Assembly (NCBI GenBank): GCA_016789305.1
Contig: JAEURJ010000008.1
Coordinates: forward strand, 282,894 to 346,893
Source of the DNA: Anaerolineales bacterium
Lineage (GTDB): Bacteria; Chloroflexota; Anaerolineae; Anaerolineales; Villigracilaceae
DNA: 64,000 nt
Reading direction: 5' to 3'
Shown here one piece after another: positions 52,953 through 61,640 of the stretch. Numbering within the stretch: the stretch's first letter is position 1; each line of letters opens with the position of its first letter. The notes under the pieces are model-generated. The model did not search any database and was not told the origin of the DNA. It saw only the letters and a program-made list of their open reading frames with translations. A program made the position numbers and the translations under genes.

Positions 52953-53999
52953 CTATCTAACAATATCAACGAACACGGAGTAGGGTGTGTTTGGCTGTGT
53001 TGCGGCGTTTGCGGTTAATTTTAACGTATAAGTCTGGCCGGATGTGGCGTTCAACGTTTTTGTTTCATTACACACTAAAAATCCTTCGTGCAGGATTGAC
53101 CCATTCTGATACAAGTCCAATTTAAGGTCGTTTGCTGCACATTGCAGCTCAATCGCAACGACGCCTGTGACGGCGGTAAACTGAACCCAGTCCGCCTCGT
53201 CGCCGCTGGACGGGGAAACGTATCCGTCTGATTGTAATCGACGAATTCCAGCAAACCCCAGGTTTACCGAGGCAATCGGTGCTTCGAGTGAATCGGCATC
53301 CTGTGCGGCGGCAGGCAGATTGGTAGCGGGATTCGACGGGGTGGGAATGGGTGATTCTTCGTTCTGAACCTCGATCACCGCCAGGGCTTCGACACTCGTC
53401 ACCTGAATGAATTCGGATGCAATCCAGCCGGGAGCACCTTTAAAATTGACTTGTACCCACGCCCCATTTGAATCTTTGCCAGTCACCGGAATTACATCGT
53501 TTTGGACCAATGTGCCCAGCGAAGAGAACTCTTTGCCGGGGCCGTTTCGCACGTTGACGCCCTGAAGGATCAATCCGCTTGGTCCGAGATCGATCACTGG
53601 AATTTCATTGATCGATTTGACTTGCACATAATTGGCGGTGATCCAGCCTTTTGCTGCCGAAGAGTCGGTATTTAAGATCTGGTACCATGCGCCATTAGCT
53701 TCCCTGCCGATGATCTGCACCGTGGAAAATGCCGCCATCGTCCCAAGAGATTTCCCTGCGGTGGATGGCTCGGACCGAAGGTTGAGTTGTGTGGTGGTCA
53801 CACCCTCCACGGGCTGAACGGGTGCGGATTCCACAGTGGATGACGGTGGAAGTTGTGTTGAAACCGGTGGCTGCGGAGTATCGATGGGGGCAAGGGTGGC
53901 AGTGACGAAGGCAGAAGGCGAGGCAGTTGCAACATCATTGCCACAACCTGTCATAAGCAATGTGAATGCGAGGATACCAGGTAATATTTTCTTGTTCAC
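52953..53999 (-). CDS. Lipoprotein with two SH3b domains
   Basis: 348 residues. A lipobox at LLMTGC marks a lipoprotein. Two SH3b domains follow: TTQLNLRSEPSTAGKSLGTM with GWITANYVQV, and LQGVNVRNGPGKEFSSLGTL with GWIASEFIQV. A Pro-rich spacer leads to a C-terminal beta domain containing two Cys (IELQCAANDLKLDLYQNGS, LVCNETKTLNA) that resembles pre-peptidase C-terminal domains. SH3b domains commonly bind peptidoglycan. It is first of three genes with the FecR lipoprotein and the cyclase, which suggests one surface-sensing unit. Confidence 0.88.
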   Translation of the reverse strand: MNKKILPGILAFTLLMTGCGNDVATASPSAFVTATLAPIDTPQPPVSTQLPPSSTVESAPVQPVEGVTTTQLNLRSEPSTAGKSLGTMAAFSTVQIIGREANGAWYQILNTDSSAAKGWITANYVQVKSINEIPVIDLGPSGLILQGVNVRNGPGKEFSSLGTLVQNDVIPVTGKDSNGAWVQVNFKGAPGWIASEFIQVTSVEALAVIEVQNEESPIPTPSNPATNLPAAAQDADSLEAPIASVNLGFAGIRRLQSDGYVSPSSGDEADWVQFTAVTGVVAIELQCAANDLKLDLYQNGSILHEGFLVCNETKTLNATSGQTYTLKLTANAATQPNTPYSVFVDIVR

Positions 54000-54049
54000 G
54001 AGTTCAATTGTATCTAAAACTTAGTGGGAAATGGGAAGGAAAACGGGTC

Positions 54050-54083
54050 AAAGATAAGATCCGCCATAATCGGCGGATCTTTT
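54050..54083 (-). terminator. Terminator after tRNA-Arg
   Basis: GATCCGCC and GGCGGATC pair around an ATAAT-type loop just after the 3' end of the tRNA on the minus strand. Confidence 0.8.
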
Positions 54084-54084
54084 G

Positions 54085-54156
54085 TACCCCCGCACGGACT
54101 CGAACCGTGCTCTTCAGCTCCGGAGGCTGACGCTCTGTCCACTGAGCTACGGGGGC
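54085..54156 (-). tRNA. tRNA-Arg (anticodon CCG)
   Basis: The minus strand folds as a tRNA: acceptor GCCCCCG with CGGGGGT (one G-U pair), D stem GCTC/GAGC, anticodon stem TCAGC/GCTGA with loop CTCCGGA (anticodon CCG, reading CGG), and T stem CACGG/CCGTG with loop TTCGAGT. Length is about 72 bases. CCA is not encoded. A terminator follows directly, so it is transcribed alone. Confidence 0.95.
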
Positions 54157-54206
54157 GGGCGAGCAGAATTTTACCATCGGATTGATTAAACTTTCAGGGA
54201 AGGAAA

Positions 54207-54231
54207 AGGCTGGTGACAGAGTCACCAGCCT
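54207..54231 (-). terminator. Terminator of the PrsW-like gene
   Basis: GGCTGGTGAC and GTCACCAGCC form a perfect 10-bp stem with a TCT loop (minus strand), followed by TTTTCCTT. Confidence 0.82.
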
Positions 54232-54254
54232 GATGGTTGCGTGAAGCGAATTTT

Positions 54255-55238
54255 CTATGCCTTCGCTTTGGGTGCCAGCGAAGTCAATTCCGTGCGTAGT
54301 TTGTCGATGATGGCGATGTTGCCGCGTTCGTCGCCGAATTTGACAAGCTGTTCCTTCTTATGCGCGAGTTCGCCGCACACTTGATAGAAGCGGCTCGTGG
54401 CTCCATACACGCCGCCACTCAGGGCAGCCATGCGTGCGCCGAATTGAAAGAACGAGACCGCGGTCTTGTATTGGTTTTCAGTGATGAGTCCGCTGGTCAC
54501 TTCTTCACGCAGATGCTTTTTGAGCAGACCCTGCTCCTTGTATACCATGAAGCCGATGAAACCGAGGAAGATGAACCAGCCTGCCCACTCGACCAGAATC
54601 ACCAGCGCGAGACTTCCCAGCCCGGAGACGAAAACCAGCGAGGTGTTGTGGAAGCTATGCGCGAACACGGCCAGGAAATATCCGATGACCGGCGCGATGA
54701 TCTTGATGAGGATGTTGCGGTTCGTACGTGCGACGGCAAAGCCGATCCCTGTGAAGGCGGTATAGAAGGGATGTCCCCAGGCGAACACGCCGATGCGCAG
54801 CGCAAAGTTCGCGAACATACCTGCCCAGCCGCCGTCGGCGTATTGACCCATAAAGTACAGCACATTTTCAGTGGCCGCAAAACCGAGGCCGGCAATTGCG
54901 CCATACACAACACCGTCAAGGATCGAATCAAATTCCTTGCGGAAGATCAGCACGATGGCAAGCACAGCGAGGCCCTTCCAGAACTCTTCCACAAATGGAG
55001 CCGTGATCGAACCGCCGGCAATATCGACCAACGTTTCATCCTGTAGGATGGCGGTGAAGCCAACATCAAGGATCAAACTGCCGATCAACGCGCCGATGAT
55101 CGCGACGAAACCTCCCCAGAAGAAAGCCATGAAAAGCAGCCAGCGCGGCTCCTTTTCATAACGGTCGAGCCAATAGATGAACCATGAAAAGAAAAAAGCG
55201 GGGATGAACGCAAGGGGTACTGCAACCAGGAATGCCAT
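54255..55238 (-). CDS. PrsW family intramembrane metalloprotease
   Basis: 327 residues, seven or more membrane helices. The family motif is PFVEEFWKGLAVLAI (EExxK), with FDSILDGVVYGAIAGLGFAA followed by the TEN motif, and His residues in WGHPFYTAFTGIG and FAHSFHN. Such proteases cut membrane proteins, in B. subtilis an anti-sigma factor. A cytoplasmic C-terminal helical tail of about 80 residues follows. The ATG at 55238 has GGAGGAG 6-7 bases upstream. Its substrate is not visible here. Confidence 0.92.
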   Translation of the reverse strand: MAFLVAVPLAFIPAFFFSWFIYWLDRYEKEPRWLLFMAFFWGGFVAIIGALIGSLILDVGFTAILQDETLVDIAGGSITAPFVEEFWKGLAVLAIVLIFRKEFDSILDGVVYGAIAGLGFAATENVLYFMGQYADGGWAGMFANFALRIGVFAWGHPFYTAFTGIGFAVARTNRNILIKIIAPVIGYFLAVFAHSFHNTSLVFVSGLGSLALVILVEWAGWFIFLGFIGFMVYKEQGLLKKHLREEVTSGLITENQYKTAVSFFQFGARMAALSGGVYGATSRFYQVCGELAHKKEQLVKFGDERGNIAIIDKLRTELTSLAPKAKA

Positions 55239-55331
55239 AATCTCTCCTCCAAGTAAAATGCATTTCGTCCCATTCACCTATGCTGCCGTACAGTATTGGC
55301 GGAACGAAAAGTTTTCATATTGTATCGGGAA

Positions 55332-55958
55332 CTAAAGAAAAATCAAGCGTGTGCGTTCCACTCGCGCAGTGTCCGGCTCGATCCCCAGCGCGAAGAGCAC
55401 TTCGTCGGGACGGCCGGTGGCGCCTTCACGAGAGGCCAGAGTCATCCGCAGCCATACTTTCCCATTTGCCTCGGTGACCACGCTGAGCATTTCGATCAGC
55501 GGGCGCAGGTCATAGAATTTTCCGCGACGTTCACGGGGGAGCGACTCAGACATCATCAACTCTTGGACCTTGCGCGTCAGTTCGGACCCGTCAGCTGGTT
55601 CCATCAAATGGACTTCATACGTCGCTGAGAGGACCTGCGTTTGCAGTGGAGGCAGAGTCTCCTCCACCTTTTCCACGCCGAGGATTTGAATTCCCGTTGG
55701 CAGGCTGTTTTTCAAACGATCTGAAATATCCCCCGGGTCAAGTTCTTCATTCAGGCGGATATCCATCACTTCGTTGCGGGAGGAAAAACCCAACGGCAAT
55801 GCAGCGGCAAGACTGATCTTGGGCTGGGGATGAAATCCCTGCGAATAGGAGAGGGGCAATTCCGCGCGGCGGGCGGCGCGTTCCATTAATCGGTGCAGGT
55901 CAAGATGGCCGGTGTAGCGCAGCGCACCTTGTTTTGTGAATGTGATTCGGACACGCAT
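55332..55958 (-). CDS. TIGR03936-type radical-SAM-associated protein (DUF2344)
   Basis: 208 residues. It opens with MRVRITFTKQGALRYTGHLD and has ARRAELPLSYSQGFHPQPKI, the family hallmarks. The family is normally fused to, or encoded next to, a TIGR03960-type radical SAM protein, which is present 1.5 kb upstream on the same strand. The joint role is unknown; a link to tRNA or ribosome maturation has been proposed because of frequent neighbours. The ATG at 55958 lies 4 bases after the stop of the ClbS-like gene; a start 8 codons earlier is possible. Confidence 0.88.
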   Translation of the reverse strand: MRVRITFTKQGALRYTGHLDLHRLMERAARRAELPLSYSQGFHPQPKISLAAALPLGFSSRNEVMDIRLNEELDPGDISDRLKNSLPTGIQILGVEKVEETLPPLQTQVLSATYEVHLMEPADGSELTRKVQELMMSESLPRERRGKFYDLRPLIEMLSVVTEANGKVWLRMTLASREGATGRPDEVLFALGIEPDTARVERTRLIFL

Positions 55959-55962
55959 GGAT

Positions 55963-56493
55963 TTACTTGGGCTCGGTCTCAATGGATTTGAGCCAGCGGC
56001 GGATCTCCGCGCTCATTCGGTGATACGGACGGTAGGTGTGTTCTGCCACACGGTGATACAGGTCGTGGTCAAGGCATTGACCGTGGGTCAGCTTTTCAAG
56101 CGAGGTGAGGATGTTGGAATACGCCGCCAGTTCTTGTGAGACGATCTCGTCAAGAGCAATGTTCTTGTGCTTGTGAATGACGAGATGATCGATCTTTTGT
56201 TTCGACACCAGCGGTGATTCGTAGTCGGGGTAGCCATATGTTTTTTCAAAGTCGAAAATGGCACTGTTCGAAGCACATGGGGAATATTGCACACCATGCA
56301 GTACTTCATTCAAACGGTCACCAATGAATTGTTCACGGGTGAGGATATCGGCCAGCAAATCCTTTACTGACAGACTTCCCAACACACCCTTCATCGTCAT
56401 CTGGCGCGTGAATCCGACCCGATTGAGCAGGATCTCAAACGTGTCACGTTCTTTTTGCAGGCGTTCAAGGAAGAGGATTTTATTCATGGACAA
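55963..56493 (-). CDS. ClbS/DfsB-like (DinB-type) four-helix protein
   Basis: 176 residues, all helical. MNKILFLERLQKERDTFEIL, VKDLLADILTREQFIGDRLN and the His in DHDLYHRVAEHTYRPYHRM match the DUF1706/ClbS pattern. ClbS proteins are colibactin self-resistance hydrolases; most family members have no known job, and no biosynthetic cluster is near. It sits between the GNAT protein and the TIGR03936-type protein with tight spacing, so it is probably cotranscribed. Confidence 0.75.
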   Translation of the reverse strand: MSMNKILFLERLQKERDTFEILLNRVGFTRQMTMKGVLGSLSVKDLLADILTREQFIGDRLNEVLHGVQYSPCASNSAIFDFEKTYGYPDYESPLVSKQKIDHLVIHKHKNIALDEIVSQELAAYSNILTSLEKLTHGQCLDHDLYHRVAEHTYRPYHRMSAEIRRWLKSIETEPK

Positions 56494-56501
56494 TCTGGCT
56501 A

Positions 56502-57419
56502 TTATATAACCTTTTTATAGACGTGATATTTTTGGACCGTCCGCATCCCGACGCTTTCATAAAGACGGGGTGCATGGGTGAGGCTTTTTGAATCAACACT
56601 GAGTTTGACGGTGTGGATGCCGCGCTTGAAGAATTCGACAAAGGTATGCAGGAGAAGCGCCCTGCCGATCCCCTTATTGCGCCATTCGCGCCGCACACTT
56701 AAGTGATCGACCCAGCCAGTCTGAGTATTTTGCTTTAATACATTCAAGGCTGCACCGGCGATTTCCTTTTTTTCACAGGCAAGAAACCATATGCTTGAAT
56801 CAAAGGATTCTTTGTCCATGCCCATTCGGGAAGCCCATGCTTCAAACGAAAGCGGGGCGTGATAGCCTTTGTCTTTGGCTGCCTCTTCATCGGCTTGATA
56901 GGTTGCCTGTTCGTCCCGTCCTTTGACAAAGGGACGCACCTGAATTCCTTCGGGCCACTGGGGGATATGCGGCGCCTTCACCATTTCAATTTCCATGACG
57001 AGGAATGAAATGTCTGAAGTGAAACCGTTCGACATGAACATGTCGATCAGGACCTGGTTTCGGAAGCCTGCTCGTCCCCACAACTCCATGGGCGCGGCAC
57101 CGGTTTTTTTTGTTCGTGCACTGTTATTCAGAAATTCCAGGAGATGGTTGGAAAGTTCCAAATTCTGATGATTAGGAGAAAGGTAAATAAACAGATCTTC
57201 CTTCCCTCGCAGTTCAGCGTAACCGGCTGCCTCCCCATTGTGTGCAATTGCCAGTTGCGAATCCGTTTCCAGATTAAAAGTCAATCCGCTCCAGGTGCGT
57301 TTAATATCCTCGATGGTTGTTAACGGATCGCCAAAATCAAGGATGTTTTGCTGGGTAATTAACTGGTGAATGGTGTTTATATCTTCGTGTGAAGCAGGAC
57401 GAAACGAGTAACGTTCCAT
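56502..57419 (-). CDS. Tandem GNAT acetyltransferase
   Basis: 305 residues with two GNAT folds. The N-terminal one starts MERYSFRPASHEDINTIHQL and lacks a clear acetyl-CoA loop. The C-terminal one has EWRNKGIGRALLLHTFVEFF, a complete R/Q-x2-G-x-G/A loop, and LYESVGMRTVQKYHVYKK at the end. The arrangement resembles mycothiol-synthase-like proteins. The start at 57419 lies 18 bases after the radical SAM stop (57437); the ribosome site is weak, suggesting coupling. The acceptor is unknown. Confidence 0.85.
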   Translation of the reverse strand: MERYSFRPASHEDINTIHQLITQQNILDFGDPLTTIEDIKRTWSGLTFNLETDSQLAIAHNGEAAGYAELRGKEDLFIYLSPNHQNLELSNHLLEFLNNSARTKKTGAAPMELWGRAGFRNQVLIDMFMSNGFTSDISFLVMEIEMVKAPHIPQWPEGIQVRPFVKGRDEQATYQADEEAAKDKGYHAPLSFEAWASRMGMDKESFDSSIWFLACEKKEIAGAALNVLKQNTQTGWVDHLSVRREWRNKGIGRALLLHTFVEFFKRGIHTVKLSVDSKSLTHAPRLYESVGMRTVQKYHVYKKVI

Positions 57420-57436
57420 GAGGTTGCCGAATGCGA

Positions 57437-59362
57437 TTAATCGCCAACGACGGGGAGTTCCATGTTTATTTTTTGCGCAGGCGATTTCACATCCGGACAT
57501 TTCCACACTTCGCCGGGATTCTCACGCCGTTCGTTCGCAAAGGTTGGCAGGATGCCGCAGGCAAAGCAGTTTAATCGGCAGTCCACGCGGATCTGACCTT
57601 CAAGCGACTGGCGGAAATCCTGGAATAGGAAATTCTTGCGCACAGCGGCGGTGATATGTTCCCACGGGAAAACCTCGTCCGTGCGGCGCTGGCGATGAGT
57701 GTAAAAAGCCGGGTCTACGCCGTGTTCTTCGAAGGCCGGCATCCAGGCTTCCTGTTTCTTGCCTTCATCCCATGCATCGAACTTCGCGCCGTTCTTCCAC
57801 GCGGAATAGATCACTTCCGCCATCTTGCGGTCGCCGCGTGAAAGCCACGCTTCGAGCATCGTGTCTTCGGGTTTGGTCCAGCTGAGTTTAATGCTTTTGT
57901 CTTTGTACAACTGTCGTTTGAGCAAGGCCTGTTTTTCAAGCACACTTTCTTTTGTGTCACACGCCACCCATTGGAACGGGGTCTGCGGCTTGGGCACGAA
58001 GGTGCTCACGCCTGCATGTAATTTCACCTTCCAGCCGGCGATCTTGCGGCCTTCGGCGATCACACGCTGACATAAATCCACGATCGCTTGTACATCTTCC
58101 AGTGTTTCACTGGGATGGCCGATCATGAAATACAACTTGATCGTGGTCCAGCCGCGTGAATAAATTTCACGCGTGGTATTGATGATCTCTTCATCGGGGA
58201 TAAATTTATTGATGATGCGGCGCATTCGTTCGCTGGCTGCTTCGGGCGCGAGGGTAAATCCGCCGGAACGATGCTGCTTCAGTTTGTCCATTAAATCCAC
58301 AGAAACAGATTCAATGCGCAGGGACGGCAGTGAGATCGTGAGCTTGCGTCCTTCAAAACGCTTGCTGACCGCATCGACCAATTCCTGAATATCCGTGTAA
58401 TCGGAGGAGGAGAGCGACATCAAAGCCAGTTCTTCGAACCCGGTGGAACGGATGGCGGCATCGGCAGCGTCGACCACTTCCTGTACGCCTCTTTCTCTAA
58501 CGGGACGCGTGATCATACCCGCCTGACAGAATCTACATCCGCGCGTACATCCGCGCATGATCTCCACTGAGACACGGTTATGGACAATTTCAATATTTGG
58601 CACGATGAATTTTGTAATTGGCGGCGGCAGTTTTGACACCATGCGTTTGGTGACGATCTTGGGTGCTTCAGGGATGGTAGGTAAAGTATGCGCCAATGTT
58701 CCATCTTCGAGGTAAGTGGCTTCGTAAAAACGAGGCACATACACTCCGTTGATCTGCGCCAGTGCAACGAGCAGATCCATGCGGCTGTACTTCGGCATGG
58801 ATTTATATTTTTGGATGGTATTAACGATGTCGTGAATGACTTCTTCGCCTTCGCCAACTGCGAACGCATCAATGAAGGCATGCATGGGCTCGGGATTGGT
58901 GGCCGCGTGTCCGCCGGCAATAACAATGGGGTGACTCTCGTCCCGGTCCACGGAGCGGATGGGGATGTTCGAGAGGTCGAGAATGTTCAAAGCGTTGGTG
59001 TATAGAGTTTCATAGGGCAGGGTAAAGCCGATGAGGTCGAAGCAGGCCAGGGCGTGTTTTGACTCGAGCGTATAAAGCGGAATCCCGTTTTCGCGCATGA
59101 GCGCTTCCATATCGGTCCAGGGAGCATATGCGCGTTCGGCAAGTGCATCCTCGCGGTTGTTGATCTGGTCATAGAGAATCTTCAAGCCGACGTTGGAGAC
59201 GCCGATATCGTAAATATCGGGGAAGACAAAGGCGACCCGCGTTTGTGTTTTATCCCAATCCTTGGTGGTGCTGTTGAGTTCACCGCCAACATAGCGGCCG
59301 GGCTTCTGAACCTTTAAGAGGATGCGGTCAAGTTTGGTTTCGATTTGTTCCGGGGTTAACAT
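57437..59362 (-). CDS. TIGR03960-type B12-binding/radical SAM protein
   Basis: 641 residues. The N-terminal part (VAFVFPDIYDIGVSNVGLKI, FALVGE-like region) resembles B12-binding domains. The radical SAM cluster motif is RGCTRGCRFCQAG (C-x3-C-x2-C), followed by LMSLSSSDYTDIQELVDAV and the barrel. The C-terminal part has FVPKPQTPFQWVACD and ends with CRLNCFACGILP, another Cys set. The ATG at 59362 is only 7 bases after a TATAAT box (59370-59375), so the mRNA would be leaderless. It heads the radical-SAM/GNAT/ClbS-like/DUF2344 operon. Confidence 0.92.
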   Translation of the reverse strand: MLTPEQIETKLDRILLKVQKPGRYVGGELNSTTKDWDKTQTRVAFVFPDIYDIGVSNVGLKILYDQINNREDALAERAYAPWTDMEALMRENGIPLYTLESKHALACFDLIGFTLPYETLYTNALNILDLSNIPIRSVDRDESHPIVIAGGHAATNPEPMHAFIDAFAVGEGEEVIHDIVNTIQKYKSMPKYSRMDLLVALAQINGVYVPRFYEATYLEDGTLAHTLPTIPEAPKIVTKRMVSKLPPPITKFIVPNIEIVHNRVSVEIMRGCTRGCRFCQAGMITRPVRERGVQEVVDAADAAIRSTGFEELALMSLSSSDYTDIQELVDAVSKRFEGRKLTISLPSLRIESVSVDLMDKLKQHRSGGFTLAPEAASERMRRIINKFIPDEEIINTTREIYSRGWTTIKLYFMIGHPSETLEDVQAIVDLCQRVIAEGRKIAGWKVKLHAGVSTFVPKPQTPFQWVACDTKESVLEKQALLKRQLYKDKSIKLSWTKPEDTMLEAWLSRGDRKMAEVIYSAWKNGAKFDAWDEGKKQEAWMPAFEEHGVDPAFYTHRQRRTDEVFPWEHITAAVRKNFLFQDFRQSLEGQIRVDCRLNCFACGILPTFANERRENPGEVWKCPDVKSPAQKINMELPVVGD

Positions 59363-59369
59363 AATGGGA

Positions 59370-59375
59370 ATTATA
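59370..59375 (-). promoter_or_regulatory. -10 box of the TIGR03960-type gene (leaderless)
   Basis: TATAAT with an exact 7-base gap to the ATG at 59362. The -35 region is weak (TTTAAT-like). There is no Shine-Dalgarno sequence between the box and the start. Confidence 0.55.
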
Positions 59376-59398
59376 ACAAAGAACATCCGATTAAATAT

Positions 59399-59430
59399 TA
59401 AAGGCGGGGCTGTACTGCCCCGCCTTTAAT
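59399..59430 (-). terminator. Terminator of the bactofilin-like gene
   Basis: AAAGGCGGGGC and GCCCCGCCTTT pair around a TGTACT-type loop, with A/T-rich flanks. Confidence 0.85.
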
Positions 59431-59445
59431 TGATCGAATATTTTT

Positions 59446-60765
59446 TTAGACAGCGGCTTTCCGTGCCTGCCAGGCTTCACGTCCCCAGATCCAGAGCGCG
59501 CCGAGGCCGAAGAACATGACTGCCAAGCCAAAGAGCCAGCCAACCAATGGCAGGGCGGTGAGAAGAGCCACGATCACCACGCCAAGAACGAGCGGCCAGA
59601 TCTTGCTCTCGGCAAGGGGAGAGTTCATGCTTTTGAAGATCATCTTTCCGCCAAGCCATGCGACGACGATTTTGGTGAGGAAGGAAGTGACCAAAATAAA
59701 ACCGATCGTCAGTGCGAAGATGGAAAGCAAACCGAGCCAGATGATCGATCCGCTGACGCCACCGAGGGTGAGCACACCGAAGAATAATCCGCCGATGGTC
59801 ATGACCACGATAATCAGAAGGATGCTGAAGAAAAAGGCGGCGAAAGCGACCACGCCCCAGCCGAGGCTGGCTGCTGGAGTTCCTTGGATCTTCTCGCTCA
59901 ACGAATTCACGAACTTCGGAGCGAGCCATCCGAGCAAAAGTCCCAACAAAATTAATGTGACGATTGTACGGAAGAGATCGAATGTCCAGGTAAGAGCTAA
60001 CTGCGCAGGAGTGGGTGCGACATATGTATTGCTGACATCCACTTTGGGTTCATTGCGTGTGATCTTGCCGGCAACGACATCCGCAGGGATTTTTATGTCG
60101 CTGCTTTGGGTGTAAACCAGGTTGCCTTTGATCGTTGCATCCTTATCCACGGTAAACCCGGGGTTTACAGATGGAATGGCAACAGTAGTGTTGGGCATGT
60201 ACATCGAGGGAGATGGGCCAGTTTCCTGGCTCGCATCGCCAACCTCGGCGTTTACATCACCGCCAAAGTTACCGCTCAGTTCGAGTGCGCCGGTGCCTGC
60301 GAATACATCTCCGGCTACATCGCCGGCGAGTAGGGTCTGCCCGGCACCGACCAGCAACTCACCGCCGGTGGTACTGCCATCTTTTGTTTCGAGGCTCGCA
60401 CCGGCAGCTAAAAGGTCTTCGCCTAGGCTGGCACCCGCGCCCAATTGAAGCGCCGCTCCAGCGATACGGGTATCGCCGTTGACCGTTCCGTTGATCACGA
60501 CACTTTGTCCGCCTGCCATCAAATCGCCTTCAACGGTGCCGTTGATGGTGATATTGGAGCCAATGACGATCAGGTCCCCTTTGACAGTGCCATCCAACGT
60601 AAAGTTTTCGGCGGTCACATAGAGGTCATCATTGATGACCTCGTCGGCTTTGATGATGACATTGTCTCCGGTGCGGCCATCAAAGGCCATTACGGGCGTG
60701 GCAAAAGCCAGCGTGAGAATGGCGATCAGGGTAAAAATTGAAAAAAGCTTGGTTGTGGTTTTCAT
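59446..60765 (-). CDS. Exported bactofilin-like beta-helix protein with membrane domain
   Basis: 439 residues. A signal peptide (FTLIAILTLAFATPVMA) is followed by a repetitive beta-helix region (about 30-190) with units such as TVKGDLIVIGSNITINGTVE and GDLMAGGQSVVINGTVNGD, the polymer-forming-cytoskeletal pattern. A spacer and three or four membrane helices follow (TIVTLILLGLLLGWLAP and others). Bactofilins are normally cytoplasmic, so a signal peptide and membrane tail are notable. It may form a fixed scaffold outside the membrane. Single gene. Confidence 0.85.
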   Translation of the reverse strand: MKTTTKLFSIFTLIAILTLAFATPVMAFDGRTGDNVIIKADEVINDDLYVTAENFTLDGTVKGDLIVIGSNITINGTVEGDLMAGGQSVVINGTVNGDTRIAGAALQLGAGASLGEDLLAAGASLETKDGSTTGGELLVGAGQTLLAGDVAGDVFAGTGALELSGNFGGDVNAEVGDASQETGPSPSMYMPNTTVAIPSVNPGFTVDKDATIKGNLVYTQSSDIKIPADVVAGKITRNEPKVDVSNTYVAPTPAQLALTWTFDLFRTIVTLILLGLLLGWLAPKFVNSLSEKIQGTPAASLGWGVVAFAAFFFSILLIIVVMTIGGLFFGVLTLGGVSGSIIWLGLLSIFALTIGFILVTSFLTKIVVAWLGGKMIFKSMNSPLAESKIWPLVLGVVIVALLTALPLVGWLFGLAVMFFGLGALWIWGREAWQARKAAV

Positions 60766-60783
60766 TGGGTTCTCCTTGAAAAA

Positions 60784-60826
60784 AAACTTCCCGGGAAGAC
60801 ATACGTTGTTTCTTCCCGGGAAGTTG
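60784..60826 (-). terminator. Terminator of the ankyrin gene
   Basis: AACTTCCCGGGAAGA and TCTTCCCGGGAAGTT form a stem of about 14 bp around a loop of about 12 bases; the minus strand continues with TTTTTTTT. Confidence 0.9.
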
Positions 60827-60839
60827 TACCTTGTGGAGA

Positions 60840-61526
60840 CTATTTCTGATTTGGTTTCACCGGCTTGAACCTGCGGGTGACGCCGTCCTTGAGTAAAGCG
60901 GCCGCGTCTTTATGGCCGGCTTCGTTTGCCAGGTCCGCCGCGAGCTTTCCGTCATTGCTGCGGATGGTCAGATCGGCTCCGTTGTAGAGCAGGGAGCGAA
61001 TCATTTGCGCGTCGCCATTTTGAGCGGCGGCGTGAAGCGGGGTATACCCACCCTGCTCGCGCACATTTGGATTTGCTTTGTGATTGAGCAGCAACATCAC
61101 GATCTTCACATGTCCCGCAGCCGCAGCCGATTGAATGGGTGCAGCCGAAAGAGGATTCTTCGATTGGGAATCTATTTCTGCCCCGGCGTTGAGGAGAGCT
61201 TCCGCGGTTTCGTAGTGACCGAAGAAGCAGGCCAATCCGAGAGGTTGAAAGCCATCTTCCGCATATGCATTGACAAGATCAGGGTTGCTTTTAAGATGCT
61301 GAGTCACTACGTCGGTTTTTCCAAGAGCGCTTGCTTCAAAAATAGTTAATTCGCTGCTCCGTGTTGCCAGAAAGTCTGCAATCCCAGGTTTCTGATTGTA
61401 GACCGCAACCAGCACGGCACTGACGCCATTTTCTTTTTCGTGAATAAACTCCGGGTTGGCGGCGAGAATGCTTTGCGTTTCCTCCAAATTGCCCTGCTTG
61501 ATAGCGTTAAAAAAATCTTTTGACAT
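60840..61526 (-). CDS. Ankyrin-repeat protein
   Basis: 228 residues, no signal peptide. About six ankyrin repeats of 30-33 residues are visible, for example DGFQPLGLACFFGHYETAEA, NPLSAAPIQSAAAAGHVKIV, GGYTPLHAAAQNGDAQMIRS and NDGKLAADLANEAGHKDAAA. Such stacks bind other proteins; the partner is unknown. A TATAAT box lies at 61561-61566, about 35 bases before the start. Ends at a strong terminator. Confidence 0.92.
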   Translation of the reverse strand: MSKDFFNAIKQGNLEETQSILAANPEFIHEKENGVSAVLVAVYNQKPGIADFLATRSSELTIFEASALGKTDVVTQHLKSNPDLVNAYAEDGFQPLGLACFFGHYETAEALLNAGAEIDSQSKNPLSAAPIQSAAAAGHVKIVMLLLNHKANPNVREQGGYTPLHAAAQNGDAQMIRSLLYNGADLTIRSNDGKLAADLANEAGHKDAAALLKDGVTRRFKPVKPNQK

Positions 61527-61640
61527 TGGACCATGCTCTTTCGTTGATTGGAATGCGCCGATTATACAATCTTTCTAAAAAACGCTTCTTTCCAATCGGT
61601 GGGCTGGTTTGGCGTCACGAAAAGGATCCACGCTTCAACT

